Positions 15,780 through 43,300 of a DNA stretch of 64,000 bases are shown one piece after another. Where the stretch lies: assembly GCF_040054535.1 (NCBI RefSeq), contig NC_090780.1, forward strand, positions 14,430,501-14,494,500. The letters run 5' to 3'. This DNA is from Antennarius striatus (taxonomy: Eukaryota > Chordata > Actinopteri > Lophiiformes > Antennariidae). Each line of letters starts with the position of its first letter. The stretch's first letter is position 1. The position numbers and the translations under genes were made by a program. The notes below the pieces were generated by a model. It made no database searches. It saw only the letters and a list, made by a program, of their open reading frames with translations, and had not been told where the DNA came from.

Positions 15780-15869
<90 letters not shown>
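15780..15869. repeat. (CTGT)n/(CTAT)n microsatellite
   Basis: About 20 tandem CTGT units followed by three CTAT units, roughly 200 bp upstream of the ankrd33 start. Confidence 0.97.
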
Positions 15870-15896
15870 GGCACACCTGATATATGTATGTATATG

Positions 15897-16041
15897 TGTG
15901 TGTGTATATATATATATATATACATACAGTATATATATGTACATATATGTATATGTATATACAGTATATACAGTATATACAGTGTGTATATATATACATA
16001 TACATATATACATATATACATATACATATATATACATATAC

Positions 16042-16134
<93 letters not shown>

Positions 16135-16135
16135 T
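15897..16135. repeat. (TA)n-rich block with TATACAGTA units
   Basis: Alternating purine-pyrimidine sequence: interspersed TATATACAGTATA units first, then more than 80 bp of uninterrupted TA. It is self-complementary and followed by a short GA run. The apparent tyrosine/isoleucine open frames on both strands are artefacts. Confidence 0.97.
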
Positions 16136-16733
16136 GAAGGAGAGAGAGAGAGAAAGTCAGAGTAACATGAGGCCATGAATCAGGGATTATGAGTGTGCAT
16201 CTTTGCAGTGGGTGTGTCTGTGTGTGAGCTCAGTGTACCTTTTCCCTGTTGAGTAACTGGATCAGCACCTGAAAGCCTGGCTGAACATACAGGAGAGCTA
16301 AAGGAGGAACAAACCTACTAAGAATAACCTCAGTCACATGTCATCCTGGTAGTCTCAATTTTTGGCTCGCTGCTTTAAGAAACCATAGCAATTGAGACAA
16401 ACATTTTCAAGTTATTTATTCACCTACAGCGGTTTACAAAGCAGTGTTCATGAAAATAAAGCAACAGAATTGTGATTCTGTGGAGTTTCAAGTTATTTTT
16501 ATGTTGAGTTTCTCAACTTTAATGACCGTGATGTACAAGAAAGTTATTCTGTGAATGCTCTGTAGAGATGTACAGTTCTGTTTACATTTTTGTGTTTATG
16601 GATCATTTTGAATATGAATTAGTCTTGAAATCAAACTGAAGGTGTGACAATTTAGAGGAAGAACCGTAGCTCTACCACGTGTCATTATAGCAGAATCTAT
16701 GTTCAATTATTTTCATATTATAATGATAACAGA

Positions 16734-16735
<2 letters not shown>

Positions 16736-16799
<64 letters not shown>

Positions 16800-16809
16800 A
16801 ATAATAATC
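16736..16809. repeat. (CAA)n/(ATA)n microsatellite
   Basis: CAA/CAG units followed by about 18 CAA units and a few ATA units. Confidence 0.95.
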
Positions 16810-16859
16810 ACAAATAAATACATAAGTACTGTATATAAATACATAAAGGAACACTTACC

Positions 16860-17537
16860 AGTATGGCTAATTAATCAATCAGCTGTAAATGGCGGTACAT
16901 CCATGTAACAGTCAGTGTGTTTTTCACAGCTCTGTTGCTCCGTGTGGATGACCTCTGACTTCTTCCAACACTTCTACTGTGCTTTCAGAGCAGCTGGGAG
17001 GTTTCCTACTTGGCCTGTAAATAAAGGAACTTTATCCATTTCCATCCTGCAAGTTGTCCTGATGACATAAACTGAGAGGAGGAGTCTGCACAGTCTTCAC
17101 TGAGACACTTTGTGGTCATCTCCTATGCTTTGCTCATCCCACTTACAACAGCTTTATGAAGAGGATTACTTACTGCTCTGGCCATTCTCATCTTTTAACT
17201 CTGTGTTTCTACACACAGCCTAAACCATTTTTAGTAGATGAAGAAAGATCTTTTGCATGGAAAAAAATTAAATACATAATTGTGATATTTATACATTACA
17301 TCGAGAAATTAGCAGTAAATGTAAATATACGGTATATGCCTAATTTTTAAATGTAAAATTTAGCAGCCTGAAGAATCTGAATTGTGTGAAGACTGACTGA
17401 AAAACAATCAAATCTCATCAGTAGTGACCATCGTGGTCTGAACAGATGGGACAGATGGGACAAATTCTAGACTGAAGAGTTAAAATGGTAATGGAGATTT
17501 CAGTCCTGATATATCCCATGTTTACCACAGGATGGAG

Positions 17538-17588
<51 letters not shown>

Positions 17589-20340
17589 AAGTTTCATTCT
17601 CACACCCAGCATGTATGATTTGGTCATAACATGGTGAAACTGATAACCACTCATATCTGCGTCTTAAATCACCAGCAATGTACAAATTATATCACTCAAA
17701 TTCGATTATATTTGATTATATCACTCAAATAAAATTCTGTGTTCTATGAAGGCAGGTCCGGCAGTGTAGTCTTTGTTGATTGTGGACTCCGAAGCGAGAA
17801 AACTTCCAAGCAAGTTAGTTTGGTCCTGACAAAAAAGCACTGTCAGTATTTCTGAAGGTTTTTTTTTTAATTAAAGGTCCTCCCTTGGGAATGGTTTTCC
17901 GATGAGAATAGCCTATGGGCCCTGTTAGACGTGGCCGGACCTGTCTGGACAGACAGACCACCCTCTTGTCCAGATGGGCCTGAGGACGGATCCCACTGCA
18001 ATTGTACAACTGTCTTCATCCCTCGGAAGGAGAACAATTATTTGGTGAAAGCACAGATTATCAGCTTTTGTCCTTTTGTTGAACATCAGACATGCCAGCT
18101 GACATCTTTTTTGAAGTCCTGTAAGTTGTTTTCTGTGTTTATAATAAACACATATCAAAGGATTTTCGTAAACATGGATTCTGAATTTAGGTGAGAGGAA
18201 GGAATTTAAGAAAATTGAAACAAACTTCTAAAGAACAGAAGAGTTTCAAACTGAAGAATTTGAAGTTCTATGACTGACTGAACAACGAGGCTGGCTCTTC
18301 ACGAGAGGTGATGGGATTGACAAACTCAAAACTTGTATGTATTAACTTAGGTTACTCGTATTCATTATACATGCTGACCTCCTTTCATTTGTCTGCAAGT
18401 TGTTTGCATGATGAAATTTGTGCATGTATTCATTCGTATCAGGTAACCTGAACACTTTAATCAAATAACATGAGATACGTTTGTGACAGTTAACTGATAA
18501 CATTCAAGCTCTGTTTTTTTGGGGTTTTTTTTAGTGTTATAAATTGTTCTCAATTGGAAATCCAGTTGATGATGAAACTATTTATGCAGCATCACGCTTA
18601 ATTGATCACGCTTCATTGTTCTCTGCTGCACTATTCCGGAGAAGTTTTATCCCCTTGCAGAAATTACTCCTCTATGAAAGGAAAACACTTCAGCTGAAGC
18701 AAAAATAAGACAGTGGGAGTGGTGAGGAGGGAAGGATGAGTTGCATAATTTGCTATGTCACTTTTTATGCACCGCTATATTCTACCTGCCTCTGAGAGTA
18801 TCACATATATAGTACGTTCAAATAAATCTCAACTTGACTGGGGAGTTGTAATCAGTTGCTTCACATGATGTTTAAACAGCTCTTGTTTCCATTGCATCCG
18901 CTATATTTATTTTTGTGTGCATTTGATCCCTTCACACTCTTGTGGTTGTAATAACTTTATTTGCTTTGTTTGTTTTGTCTAATTTTGTCCTGTTTTTCAT
19001 TTGTCTGCTTTGGTGTTTCTGTTTGGTAAATTCCTTTTCACGTTGCTGTTTTGTGTTAAACATATTTCACTGTGATACCCCTTCACTTTAAAGATGCATC
19101 ATTTCAACAGGTTTATCCTGATTAATTAAACCAAATTTGAACATTAGGTTTGTAGTTTTGATGTTTGAAATTCATTATTTCACTCTATTTCCTTCACATT
19201 TGCATGTCAGATTTAAGACACCAGCCTGAAGAAATCATTTTTGGATGAAAACGTTCACATGCAGTGCCAATGGACCATGATGTCTGGTGTGGGTGCGGGA
19301 TGCAAAGGTATCACTGTGGGGTTATCCACAGGAAAACAACTTTCACCTCTCAGATCAGACAAAATTATTTCACGTTGGACATAGAACAGGAATATTAAAT
19401 TTTAAATGCTGAAAGCAGCAATAATAATTTCTAAAAAAGCACACACAACCTGATCCCAATGATTAGACATTGTTTAATTAGGTGTCTGCACTCTCACATA
19501 CACATGCATGGATATATAGTAATCCTTGTGCATTGTAGGGAGATAAGTGTTTTTTCAGCTCACAGAGATCATCATGTTAGTTTTTAAAAGCTTAACTCAG
19601 TGGCCAAGAGAGAAAGAGCATTTTAATATTTTTATAGCTGTAATCTGTCCTCAGTGGATTGACATTCCAGGGTTGTGCTAGTCGACCTGTGACGTAAATA
19701 TGCACCGGTGTGAGTGCGACTGTGAACTATGCATGTGTCACGTAGAAACAGTAGCTATATTAGGGACAGATTTCAGTTCTGATTTTTATCCTCCTTCTTC
19801 TACTAACTCCATGTTTGGGTTCATATTAGTTTTTGCATTAATCTCCTTGAATCAGGCACAGCTGCCACAAGCCTTGACAGCTGTGCTCAAAAGATCATCC
19901 AGTCATGAACGCTTAATCTTGGCTTTAAGATTAAATCAGTCAGCTTCCAACCTTCCATCTCAATATTCTTGTGTTATACTTCCACAAGTAGTTTGTTTCA
20001 ACACAGAATAATTACTTTGGCATCTGTGTTAACTATCAGCCACTGTTTAAAAAAAAAAAGACAACAATTTATCTTTGGTAATCATTACTCCATTCATTCA
20101 TTATTAATCTATATCTGTGTACCTGACAAATTTATGTCCACATAATGGGGCTCCTACTGGTCACACATTTATTTATTTATTATTTATTTATTACTCATTG
20201 TTATTAATTTTATTTATTTATGAAATTGTTTTTGTCCATGTTTGGCCCATAGACACAATGACAAGAGAGAGAGGAGAATGTAATGCAGGGGGCAGATGAG
20301 GAGGAGAGAGAAATGAGAAGAGGTGGGACCTTTTGACAGA
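16860..20340. other. Intergenic region between ankrd33 and arhgef25
   Basis: About 3.5 kb between two divergently transcribed genes. It holds a TC/CA microsatellite (17540-17585), a TTTA-rich stretch (20164-20220) and a GC-richer island near 17.9-18.1 kb. No gene or transposon was recognised. Confidence 0.6.
17540..17585. repeat. (TC)n(AC)n microsatellite
   Basis: A short TC run followed by about 18 AC units in intergenic sequence. Confidence 0.95.
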
Positions 20341-20382
20341 AAATGAAAGAGAGAGAGTGGGAGAGAGAGATATTAGTGCAGC

Positions 20383-20389
20383 TATATAA
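20383..20389 (+). promoter_or_regulatory. TATA-box candidate for arhgef25
   Basis: TATATAA lies 467 nt before the arhgef25 start codon, followed by a C-rich stretch that could hold the cap site about 30 nt on. This is inference; no transcript start is visible. Confidence 0.35.
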
Positions 20390-20526
20390 CATGTGAGCGA
20401 CCTCCTCCCTCATCACAGCCCCTCCCATTCACTGCCCCTCTGTAGCTCCTTCATTCCCAGTCCCTCTCATAATCCTTGCCCACTATTTGACCACACAGAA
20501 AAGCTTTGGGAGAGAAAAAACGAGAT

Positions 20527-20540
20527 AGAGACAGAGAGAC

Positions 20541-20623
<83 letters not shown>

Positions 20624-20645
20624 CAGAGAGACAGAGAGAGAGAGC
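20527..20645. repeat. (GA)n microsatellite upstream of arhgef25
   Basis: About 119 bp of almost pure GA/GACA sequence, 210 nt upstream of the arhgef25 ATG. It is in the proximal promoter or 5' untranslated region, depending on where transcription starts. Confidence 0.97.
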
Positions 20646-20814
20646 GGGGGAGAGGACTGCCACTGTTCTCCTTCATATCATGGGATAGTGCCAGCGGTTC
20701 CTACTCAGATCATGAATATGACTGCAGAGCTCTCCACACACTCTTCCTCCCATTTCCTCAGGATATTACCTCAGGAATAGTGTGTGCATGTGCTTATGAG
20801 TGTGTCCGTCCAGC

Positions 20815-20855
20815 ATGATGCCTGGCTCTGATAGTCTGGAGGTTAGTAACTCACC

Positions 20856-20859
<4 letters not shown>
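20815..20859 (+). promoter_or_regulatory. Upstream ORF whose stop overlaps the arhgef25 start (ATGA)
   Basis: Two tandem ATGs (20815 and 20818) open a 14-codon frame. Its TGA (20857-20859) overlaps the arhgef25 ATG (20856-20858) by two bases. If transcribed, it places a terminating ribosome exactly on the main start codon. Confidence 0.5.
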
Positions 20860-36668
<15,809 letters not shown>

Positions 36669-37010
36669 ACAATGACCTGCACAGACAAGTGTAGTTAGTG
36701 CTCCCATTTTGAAGTCAGAAAACCTCGATGGGGTGACTGTCAGTGTTGTCTCTATCAATCTTGAACTCAAGACATCGAGATGTTTGTGTTTCTCTCTCAC
36801 ATACGTATTTTCCTTTCTTGAAACATGAAGTTGTAGTTCTGAAGCACCATGGAAAAAGCTTCATTTTGTATTTGTATAAATTTGTTACTTTTTTCCAAAG
36901 ACAAATCCTCATTGGATATTTTTATAATGTACAATACTTTCATAATTCCACATTCCTTCCCTTTGAAGGTGATTACAAATTACTTTTGCATTCTCATTGT
37001 GAGTGTCTCA

Positions 37011-37016
37011 AATAAA
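37011..37016 (+). promoter_or_regulatory. Polyadenylation signal of arhgef25
   Basis: AATAAA 343 nt after the arhgef25 stop codon, just before the Tc1-like element. It is the first well-placed canonical signal downstream of the gene. Confidence 0.6.
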
Positions 37017-37037
37017 TACTATAGTTGTAGATTGATA

Positions 37038-37515
37038 CAACCCCTTATCAAAAATGATGGAATCACCGGTCTAGGAAGATGTTCATTCAGTTGTTTAATT
37101 CTGTAAAAAAAAAAAAAAAAAGCAGATCACAGACATGACACAAAACTAAAATCATTTCAAATAACAACTTTCTTGCTTTAAGAAACACTAAAAGAAATTA
37201 AAAAAATTCTGACGAAATAATTATGTATAAAATTTAGTCTAATCACCCTGTAAATTTTCATTCAGAAAACTAACACCTGCATCAGATTAGATCTGCTTGT
37301 TAGTCTGCAGCTAAAAAGGAGGGATCACACCTTGGAGAGCCGCTGCACCAAGTGGACTGACATGAATCAAGGCTACAAGATTTGGACCCAGTACAAACAA
37401 CATGGGAAGGTTGTTAAATGGAAGAATACTGATCTGTGATCTGATTTTTTTCTACAAAATTAAACAGCTGAATAACCATCTTCCGAGACAGAGGATTCCG
37501 TAATACAAGGGGGTG
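37038..37515. mobile_element. Short Tc1-like non-autonomous element
   Basis: The left end begins CAACCCCTTATCAAAAATGA, and the right end inverted begins CACCCCCTTGTATTACGGAA. Both continue into matching sequence (GGAAGATG..TTCAG.TGTTTAATT.TGTA, then an A-rich run and CAGATCACAGA), giving inverted repeats of about 100 bp. TA dinucleotides flank it at 37036-37037 and 37516-37517. The interior of about 280 bp retains no usable frame. Confidence 0.82.
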
Positions 37516-37517
37516 TA

Positions 37518-38557
37518 GACTCCAGCTGCACTGTGGGACGGGAGTTGTGTTTGTGTGTTCCCATCAGTAAGAGTGTTGTTCCCTATGGTGGGCTATTTTA
37601 ACCATGCCATTGTTAAAGCGTTATCTGAACTAAGCACGTTTGTAAACTCTCCAGAACCATGTATCCTAACCAAGAGAAGAATGTGAATAAGCTCATATGT
37701 GGGATCGTATTAATATGTCGCTTTGACTTGTGGCGTCTTTCAGGAAGGTTCAAAATGATTTGTCATCGTGTTTGTAAAAACAGAAAAAAAATTCAGTGCT
37801 CATGTTGCAACTTAAACATTTTCTCAAGTTTCCCATTCATAAACAGAAATGTGGTCACAGACATGTAAACACTTACTCCACTTCTGCTATAGGCTGTAAT
37901 TACTTCTGTCTTTGTGGTTGTTTTGTGTCTCTTCGTGGCAGAATAGACAATTTTGTAATCATTTTAAGTGTTTTTAAAAGTCTTTTGGATTTCTTGGTTC
38001 TCATTTTATGTCCATGTGGTTAGTTGTTTGTTCTTGTCATAACTTTGCATCTTTAGGCTTCATTTGCATCTCTTTTACTAATTTTCACCTCTTTGCATGT
38101 AAATTTCTTTTTTTAACATCTGTTCATCAATTAGCCTCTCTTTGTAATTATTTGGTGTGCCTTCCAATGGACTTCTGAACCCCTGGGCACCTCTGTTTGT
38201 GCCCTACATGTCCGTTCATTAATCCATCCATATTCTCATTCTACTGTATGAATGGTCAAAACATGTATATGATTTTTCAACTTGAAACTTTTTTTGTGTG
38301 TAGCAATTTAGAAGTCTGCACAAAACCACAAAATTGCAAGCTGCAGTGATTTTTTCCCCTTGAAACTATTAATCAAGATGCTTCAGTAAGAAGACTGATG
38401 GTTTCAGACCTGCTCTTAGTAAAGTCGTCTTTGTCCCTCTTCTTAAGGTGGTTTGCGTAAAATATATTTTTCAACCTACTGTATATGGAAGGGCATAATA
38501 CAAACAAAATGTTGTATACAGTGTCCTCTAGTGGAGAGATTGAGAACATATTTACAA

Positions 38558-38609
<52 letters not shown>

Positions 38610-40399
38610 ATTCTTCAGTTACAGAGCTTATGATGGGTGCTACTGCTAGATACTCATAGCTGGTTGACAGTGAGGTGAAGGAACTCTGTTACCTTATGCT
38701 AGAGCCTCTCTTTTTTGTGCATTATGCAAAAAGTGTTTCAACTTAATAAATAAGTTGGAAATAATCACATCCTTCAAGGCTAAATTCTACTCATATACAG
38801 TAATGGTTTACTCTCTTCTGCTTTTGGAGGTGAAGTGGATGCTTCAGTGTCGTTGGTTCAAATACTGACCGTGTCTGTCAGCTACGTAAGACAGCAGATT
38901 ATAAAGAAATAAAAGGTAGGAGTTTCACAGACATTTTAATAAAGTAACATTTCAAAATAAAAATTTCAATGCTTATAATGTTATCCAACATGTAACAGTA
39001 GTGATTTTGGTTGAAACAGGCAGGTTTCAGTGTTAAAACTATAAATATTATTTGTTTGAAAAAATAAATAATGAATAACAATAAAAATAATAATTAAAAC
39101 TAATAATAATAATAATAATAATAAACTTTAAAAAATCAGCTGAACAATAGATCTGTCATCAAAGGTAGATCGTAACATGAGACAAACTTTGTAACACAAA
39201 ATAAAAAAAAAGCTTTTTATAATATTGATGAAGTTTGACTTTGACCTCTGTCGACAGAGCTTCAATAACATTGATCGCATGTTGGTGAGAAAAACACAAC
39301 AAACAGAAGCATCACACAAAACTAGGCTGAAACAGTTTTCTTGAGCTAAGAAAAGTTAGTAAATAAATCTCTGGCGCCACTTTGCTAACAACAAATGAAT
39401 TATTATTAACAACAGACTGGTGCAGGGGTCCCATATAAAGGCCATGGCGTTAAAGTTTTCTTCTCACGCTGTCACTTCTTATACAGTGTCTTCAGTTTAT
39501 TATCAAAATCCTATTCATTCTAGCTTTTTCATCTCTTATGAGTAAAAAGAAACATGCACTTTGGTTCATTCAACTATTGTTTTACAGCATGTAATGATGA
39601 AATCACTCAAGTCTTTTATTATTTTTTTATCAGTGCACACTGGACAGAAACTGTTGAAGAAACCAGAGAAAGAAAAACAAGGCTTCTGCCAGGTTAGATC
39701 ACACCAGATTTGACGTGACAAGTCTGTCAGGGAGTGAAGGAAACATTTCTGAATGTGTTCTTCACTTGGCAGTAGCTAGTATAGCTAGTACAACTATACT
39801 ATAATAACGTATAATAATAAGTACAGCTATGCTCTGTGTCTGCAGGATTGTCTCTTTCTGGGAAGTGTCACTTAGTCCTCAGGCTCTCTGATGCCACTAT
39901 TGCTATTCCAAGATCAGTGTTCTTAGAAAGTGCAAATTGAAAAAGGACACACGCCTCAACTTACATTAGTATAATTTTTAAAAAAAAAAAGAGATTGATA
40001 TGGTCAAATTAAGTTAATGTCACCAGCTGTCCACCCAAAGGTCAGTGTCTATACTACAACAATTCAAGAATGTATTTTTTAGATAAGTCTGTGTTTTAAT
40101 TAGAAATCAAACAATATGCTTGTTGCTCCAGGTGATTCCCTTCTACTCTCATTTTTTAAGAAAACCTGAACTTTTGTGTCTGGACATTAATTATGAATGA
40201 GGTCTTCTTAATTCTCCACATAGCTATATGCAGATAAATATGCTAAATTGTACGCATTTTCTCTGTGGTGAAGTCTCAGGTCTTGGAAAGTTTTCAAAAA
40301 GTCAAACCAATGGTTTTGTCTGAAACCTTATCTGATGTGACGCAGTGGTGAAAAAAGTCTTTGACAACTCAGAAACAGAAGAGAAATTTGGGGTATGAA
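37518..40399. other. Intergenic region between arhgef25 and b4galnt1 (convergent 3' ends)
   Basis: About 2.9 kb with a CA microsatellite (38561-38606) and a TAA run (39102-39123). The part nearest 40.4 kb should include the b4galnt1 3' untranslated region. AATAAA candidates on the minus strand at 39616-39621 and 39496-39501 would give 3' ends of about 0.8-0.9 kb. No gene is recognised. Confidence 0.55.
38561..38606. repeat. (CA)n microsatellite
   Basis: About 23 CA units in the intergenic region. Confidence 0.95.
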
Positions 40400-43300
40400 C
40401 TAATTATGAGTCAAACATTGGAATCGATTCTTGAAGAACAGGAGGCCATTTTTTAACTGTGTAGCATCAGAGGAAGCCAGTGGGTAACGGAACTTAGCGT
40501 ACGTCTTATCGCTCTCTGACTGGCTGACCCAGGGAAGTCTGATTTTGGTTGCGTGATTGACAGTGACATCATCACAAGAGCCCACGTGGAGAGATCCCAA
40601 GCCATCGATGAAAAATTCTGCAAAACAAACAAATACAATTATTCAATACTTCAATTTGTTCTAAATAACAGCTCACTCACTGGGGTAGTCATTAAATGCG
40701 AACAACTTTTTTCAAATTCTTATGGAAACACATCAGCTAGATCAAATTTTAAAAATAACTCAAGAGGATTGTTTACAGTCCTGAGACATGAGAGGAGGGA
40801 AAGTGCTGTTTCTGGGATATTGGTAAGAGATTTTCATAGTCATATGTCTTTGCAAAAATATGTCAATGTAAGATGCTGTCTCTGCCATTAAATCAGAAAT
40901 TAATATGAAAATAATAAAACACGTTAGAATAAAATATGGGCCGATGAGCTTGTCCGCTGTTGTGGATTTTAAGTTTTCATTTGTAAATTTTTCAGATATG
41001 TTTATTTTCCTGCACACTATACTGAGTGTTAAGGATTGTTGTCAGTTTGACTTTATAAACATTTAGTGTTCATTTCACAGTTCACCAACTACCTTCATGT
41101 CCTCTTTCACTACATCCATAAACCTCCTCTTTGGTCTTCCTCTAGGCCTCCTGCCTGGTAGTTCAAAACTCAGCATCCTTCTACCAATATATTCACTATC
41201 TCTCCTCTGGACATGTCCAAACCATCTCAGTCTGGCCTCTCTGACTTTATCTCCAAATCCTCTAACATGTGCTGTTCTTGTGATGTTCTCATTCCTGATC
41301 CTATCGATCCTGGTCACTCCCAAAGAGAACCTCAGCATCTTCATCTCTGCTACCTCCAGCTCTGTCTAGTGTCTTGTTCTCAGTGACACTGTCTCTAGAC
41401 CAAACAACATCACTGGTCTCACCACAGTTTTGTACACCTTTCCTTTCATTTTAGCTGAAACTCTTCTATCACACATCACACCTGACACTTTCTTCCACCC
41501 GCACCATCCTGCCTGTACACGGTTCTTCACCTCTTTTCAACACTCTCCATTGCTCTGGACTGTTGACCCTAAGTACTTAAAATCCTCCACCTTCTTGATC
41601 TCTTCTCCCTGTAAACTCACTCTTCCCCTTGGGTCCCTCTCATTCACACACATGTACTCTGTTTTACTGCAGCTAACCTTCATTCCTCTCCTTTCCAGGA
41701 AAAACCTCCACCTCTCTAGCTTCTCCTCCACCTGTTCCCTGCTCTCACTGCAGATCACAATGTCATCTGCAAACATCATAGTCCATGGAGATTCCTGTCT
41801 AACCTCGTCTGTCAGCCTGTCCATCACCATAGCGAACAAGAAGGGGCTCAGAGCTGATCCCTGATGCAGTCCCACCTCCACTTTGAACTCCTGTCACACC
41901 TACAGCACACCTCACCACTGTCTTACAGTCCTCATACATGTCCTGCACCGCTCTAACATACTTCTCTGCCACTCCAGACTTCCTCATACAATACCACAGT
42001 TCCTCTCTGGGCACCCTGTCATAAGCTTTCTCCAGATCTACAAAAACACAATGCAGCTCCGTTTGGCCTTCTCTGTACTTCTCTATCAACATCCTCAAAG
42101 TAAATACTGCATCTGTAGTACTCTTTTTTGGCATGAAACCATACTGCTGCTCACAAATGCTCACTTCTGCCCTTAATCTACCTTCCACTACTCTTTCCCA
42201 TAACTTCATTGTATGGCTCATCAGCTTTATTCCTCTGTAGTTGCCACAACTCTGCACGTCTCCCTTGTTCTTAAAAATGGACACCAGCACACTTCTCCTC
42301 CATTCCTCAGGCATCTTCTCACTATCTAAGATCCTCTTTGCTACATCCTGGTCCACAGCAGTCACCTCTTCTAGTCTTTGTTCTCTCTCATTTTCCACGT
42401 TCATCAACTTCTAAAGGAATCTGTCCATCTTCCCATCACACTACTGGCACCTGTCAATAGACTTCCATCCCTATCCTTAATCACCCTAACCTGCTGCACG
42501 TCCTTCCCATCTCTGTCTCTGTCTTGCCAACCTGTATAGATCAGTCTCTCCCTCCTTACTGTCCAACCTAGCATACAAGTCATCATAACACCCTTGTTTG
42601 GCCTTTGCCACCTCTACTTTCACCTTAGGCTGCATCTCCCTGTACTCCTGTCTACTCTCCTCAGTCCTCTCAGTGTCCCACTTCTTCTTAGCTAACCTCT
42701 TTCTCTGTATACACTCCTGTACCATCCTCATTCCACCACCAAGTCTCCTTATCTACTTTCCTTCCAGATGACACACCAAATACTCTCCTACCTGTGTCCC
42801 TGATCACATTAGCTGTAGTTGTCCAGTCATCGAGAAGCACCTCCTGACCACCCAGAGCCTGTCTTAACTCCTTCCTAAAAGTCACGCAACACTCGTCCTT
42901 TTTCAGCCTCCACCATTTCGTCTTCTGCCCTGTCTTTGCCCTCTTGATCTTCCTCACCATCAGAGTCATCCTACACACCACCATCCTATGCTGTTTGGCT
43001 ACACTCTCACCTACCACTACTTAGTAGTCACTGATCTCCTTCAGATTACAACGTCTACACAAGATGTAGTCTACCTGTGTGCTCCTACCTCCACTCTTGT
43101 AGGCCACACTATGTTCCTGCCTCTTCTGGAAGAAAGTATTCACTATAGCCATTTCCATCCTTTTTGCAAAGTCAACCACCATCTGTTCTTCAGCATTCCT
43201 CTCCTTGATCACCTCATCATCACCTCTGTTTCCTGCACCAACATGTCCATTGAAGTCTGCTCCAATGACAACTCCCTCACTTCTAGGTATGCTCTGCATC

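Noticed and set aside
15780..15869. Regularly spaced short repeat resembling an array
   Set aside because: It is a 4-bp microsatellite with no spacers and cannot be a CRISPR array.
17931..18194. Possible small gene of 87 codons
   Set aside because: No homology recognised, no supportable start or splice context, and it ends in AT-rich sequence. Kept only as an unexplained GC-rich island.
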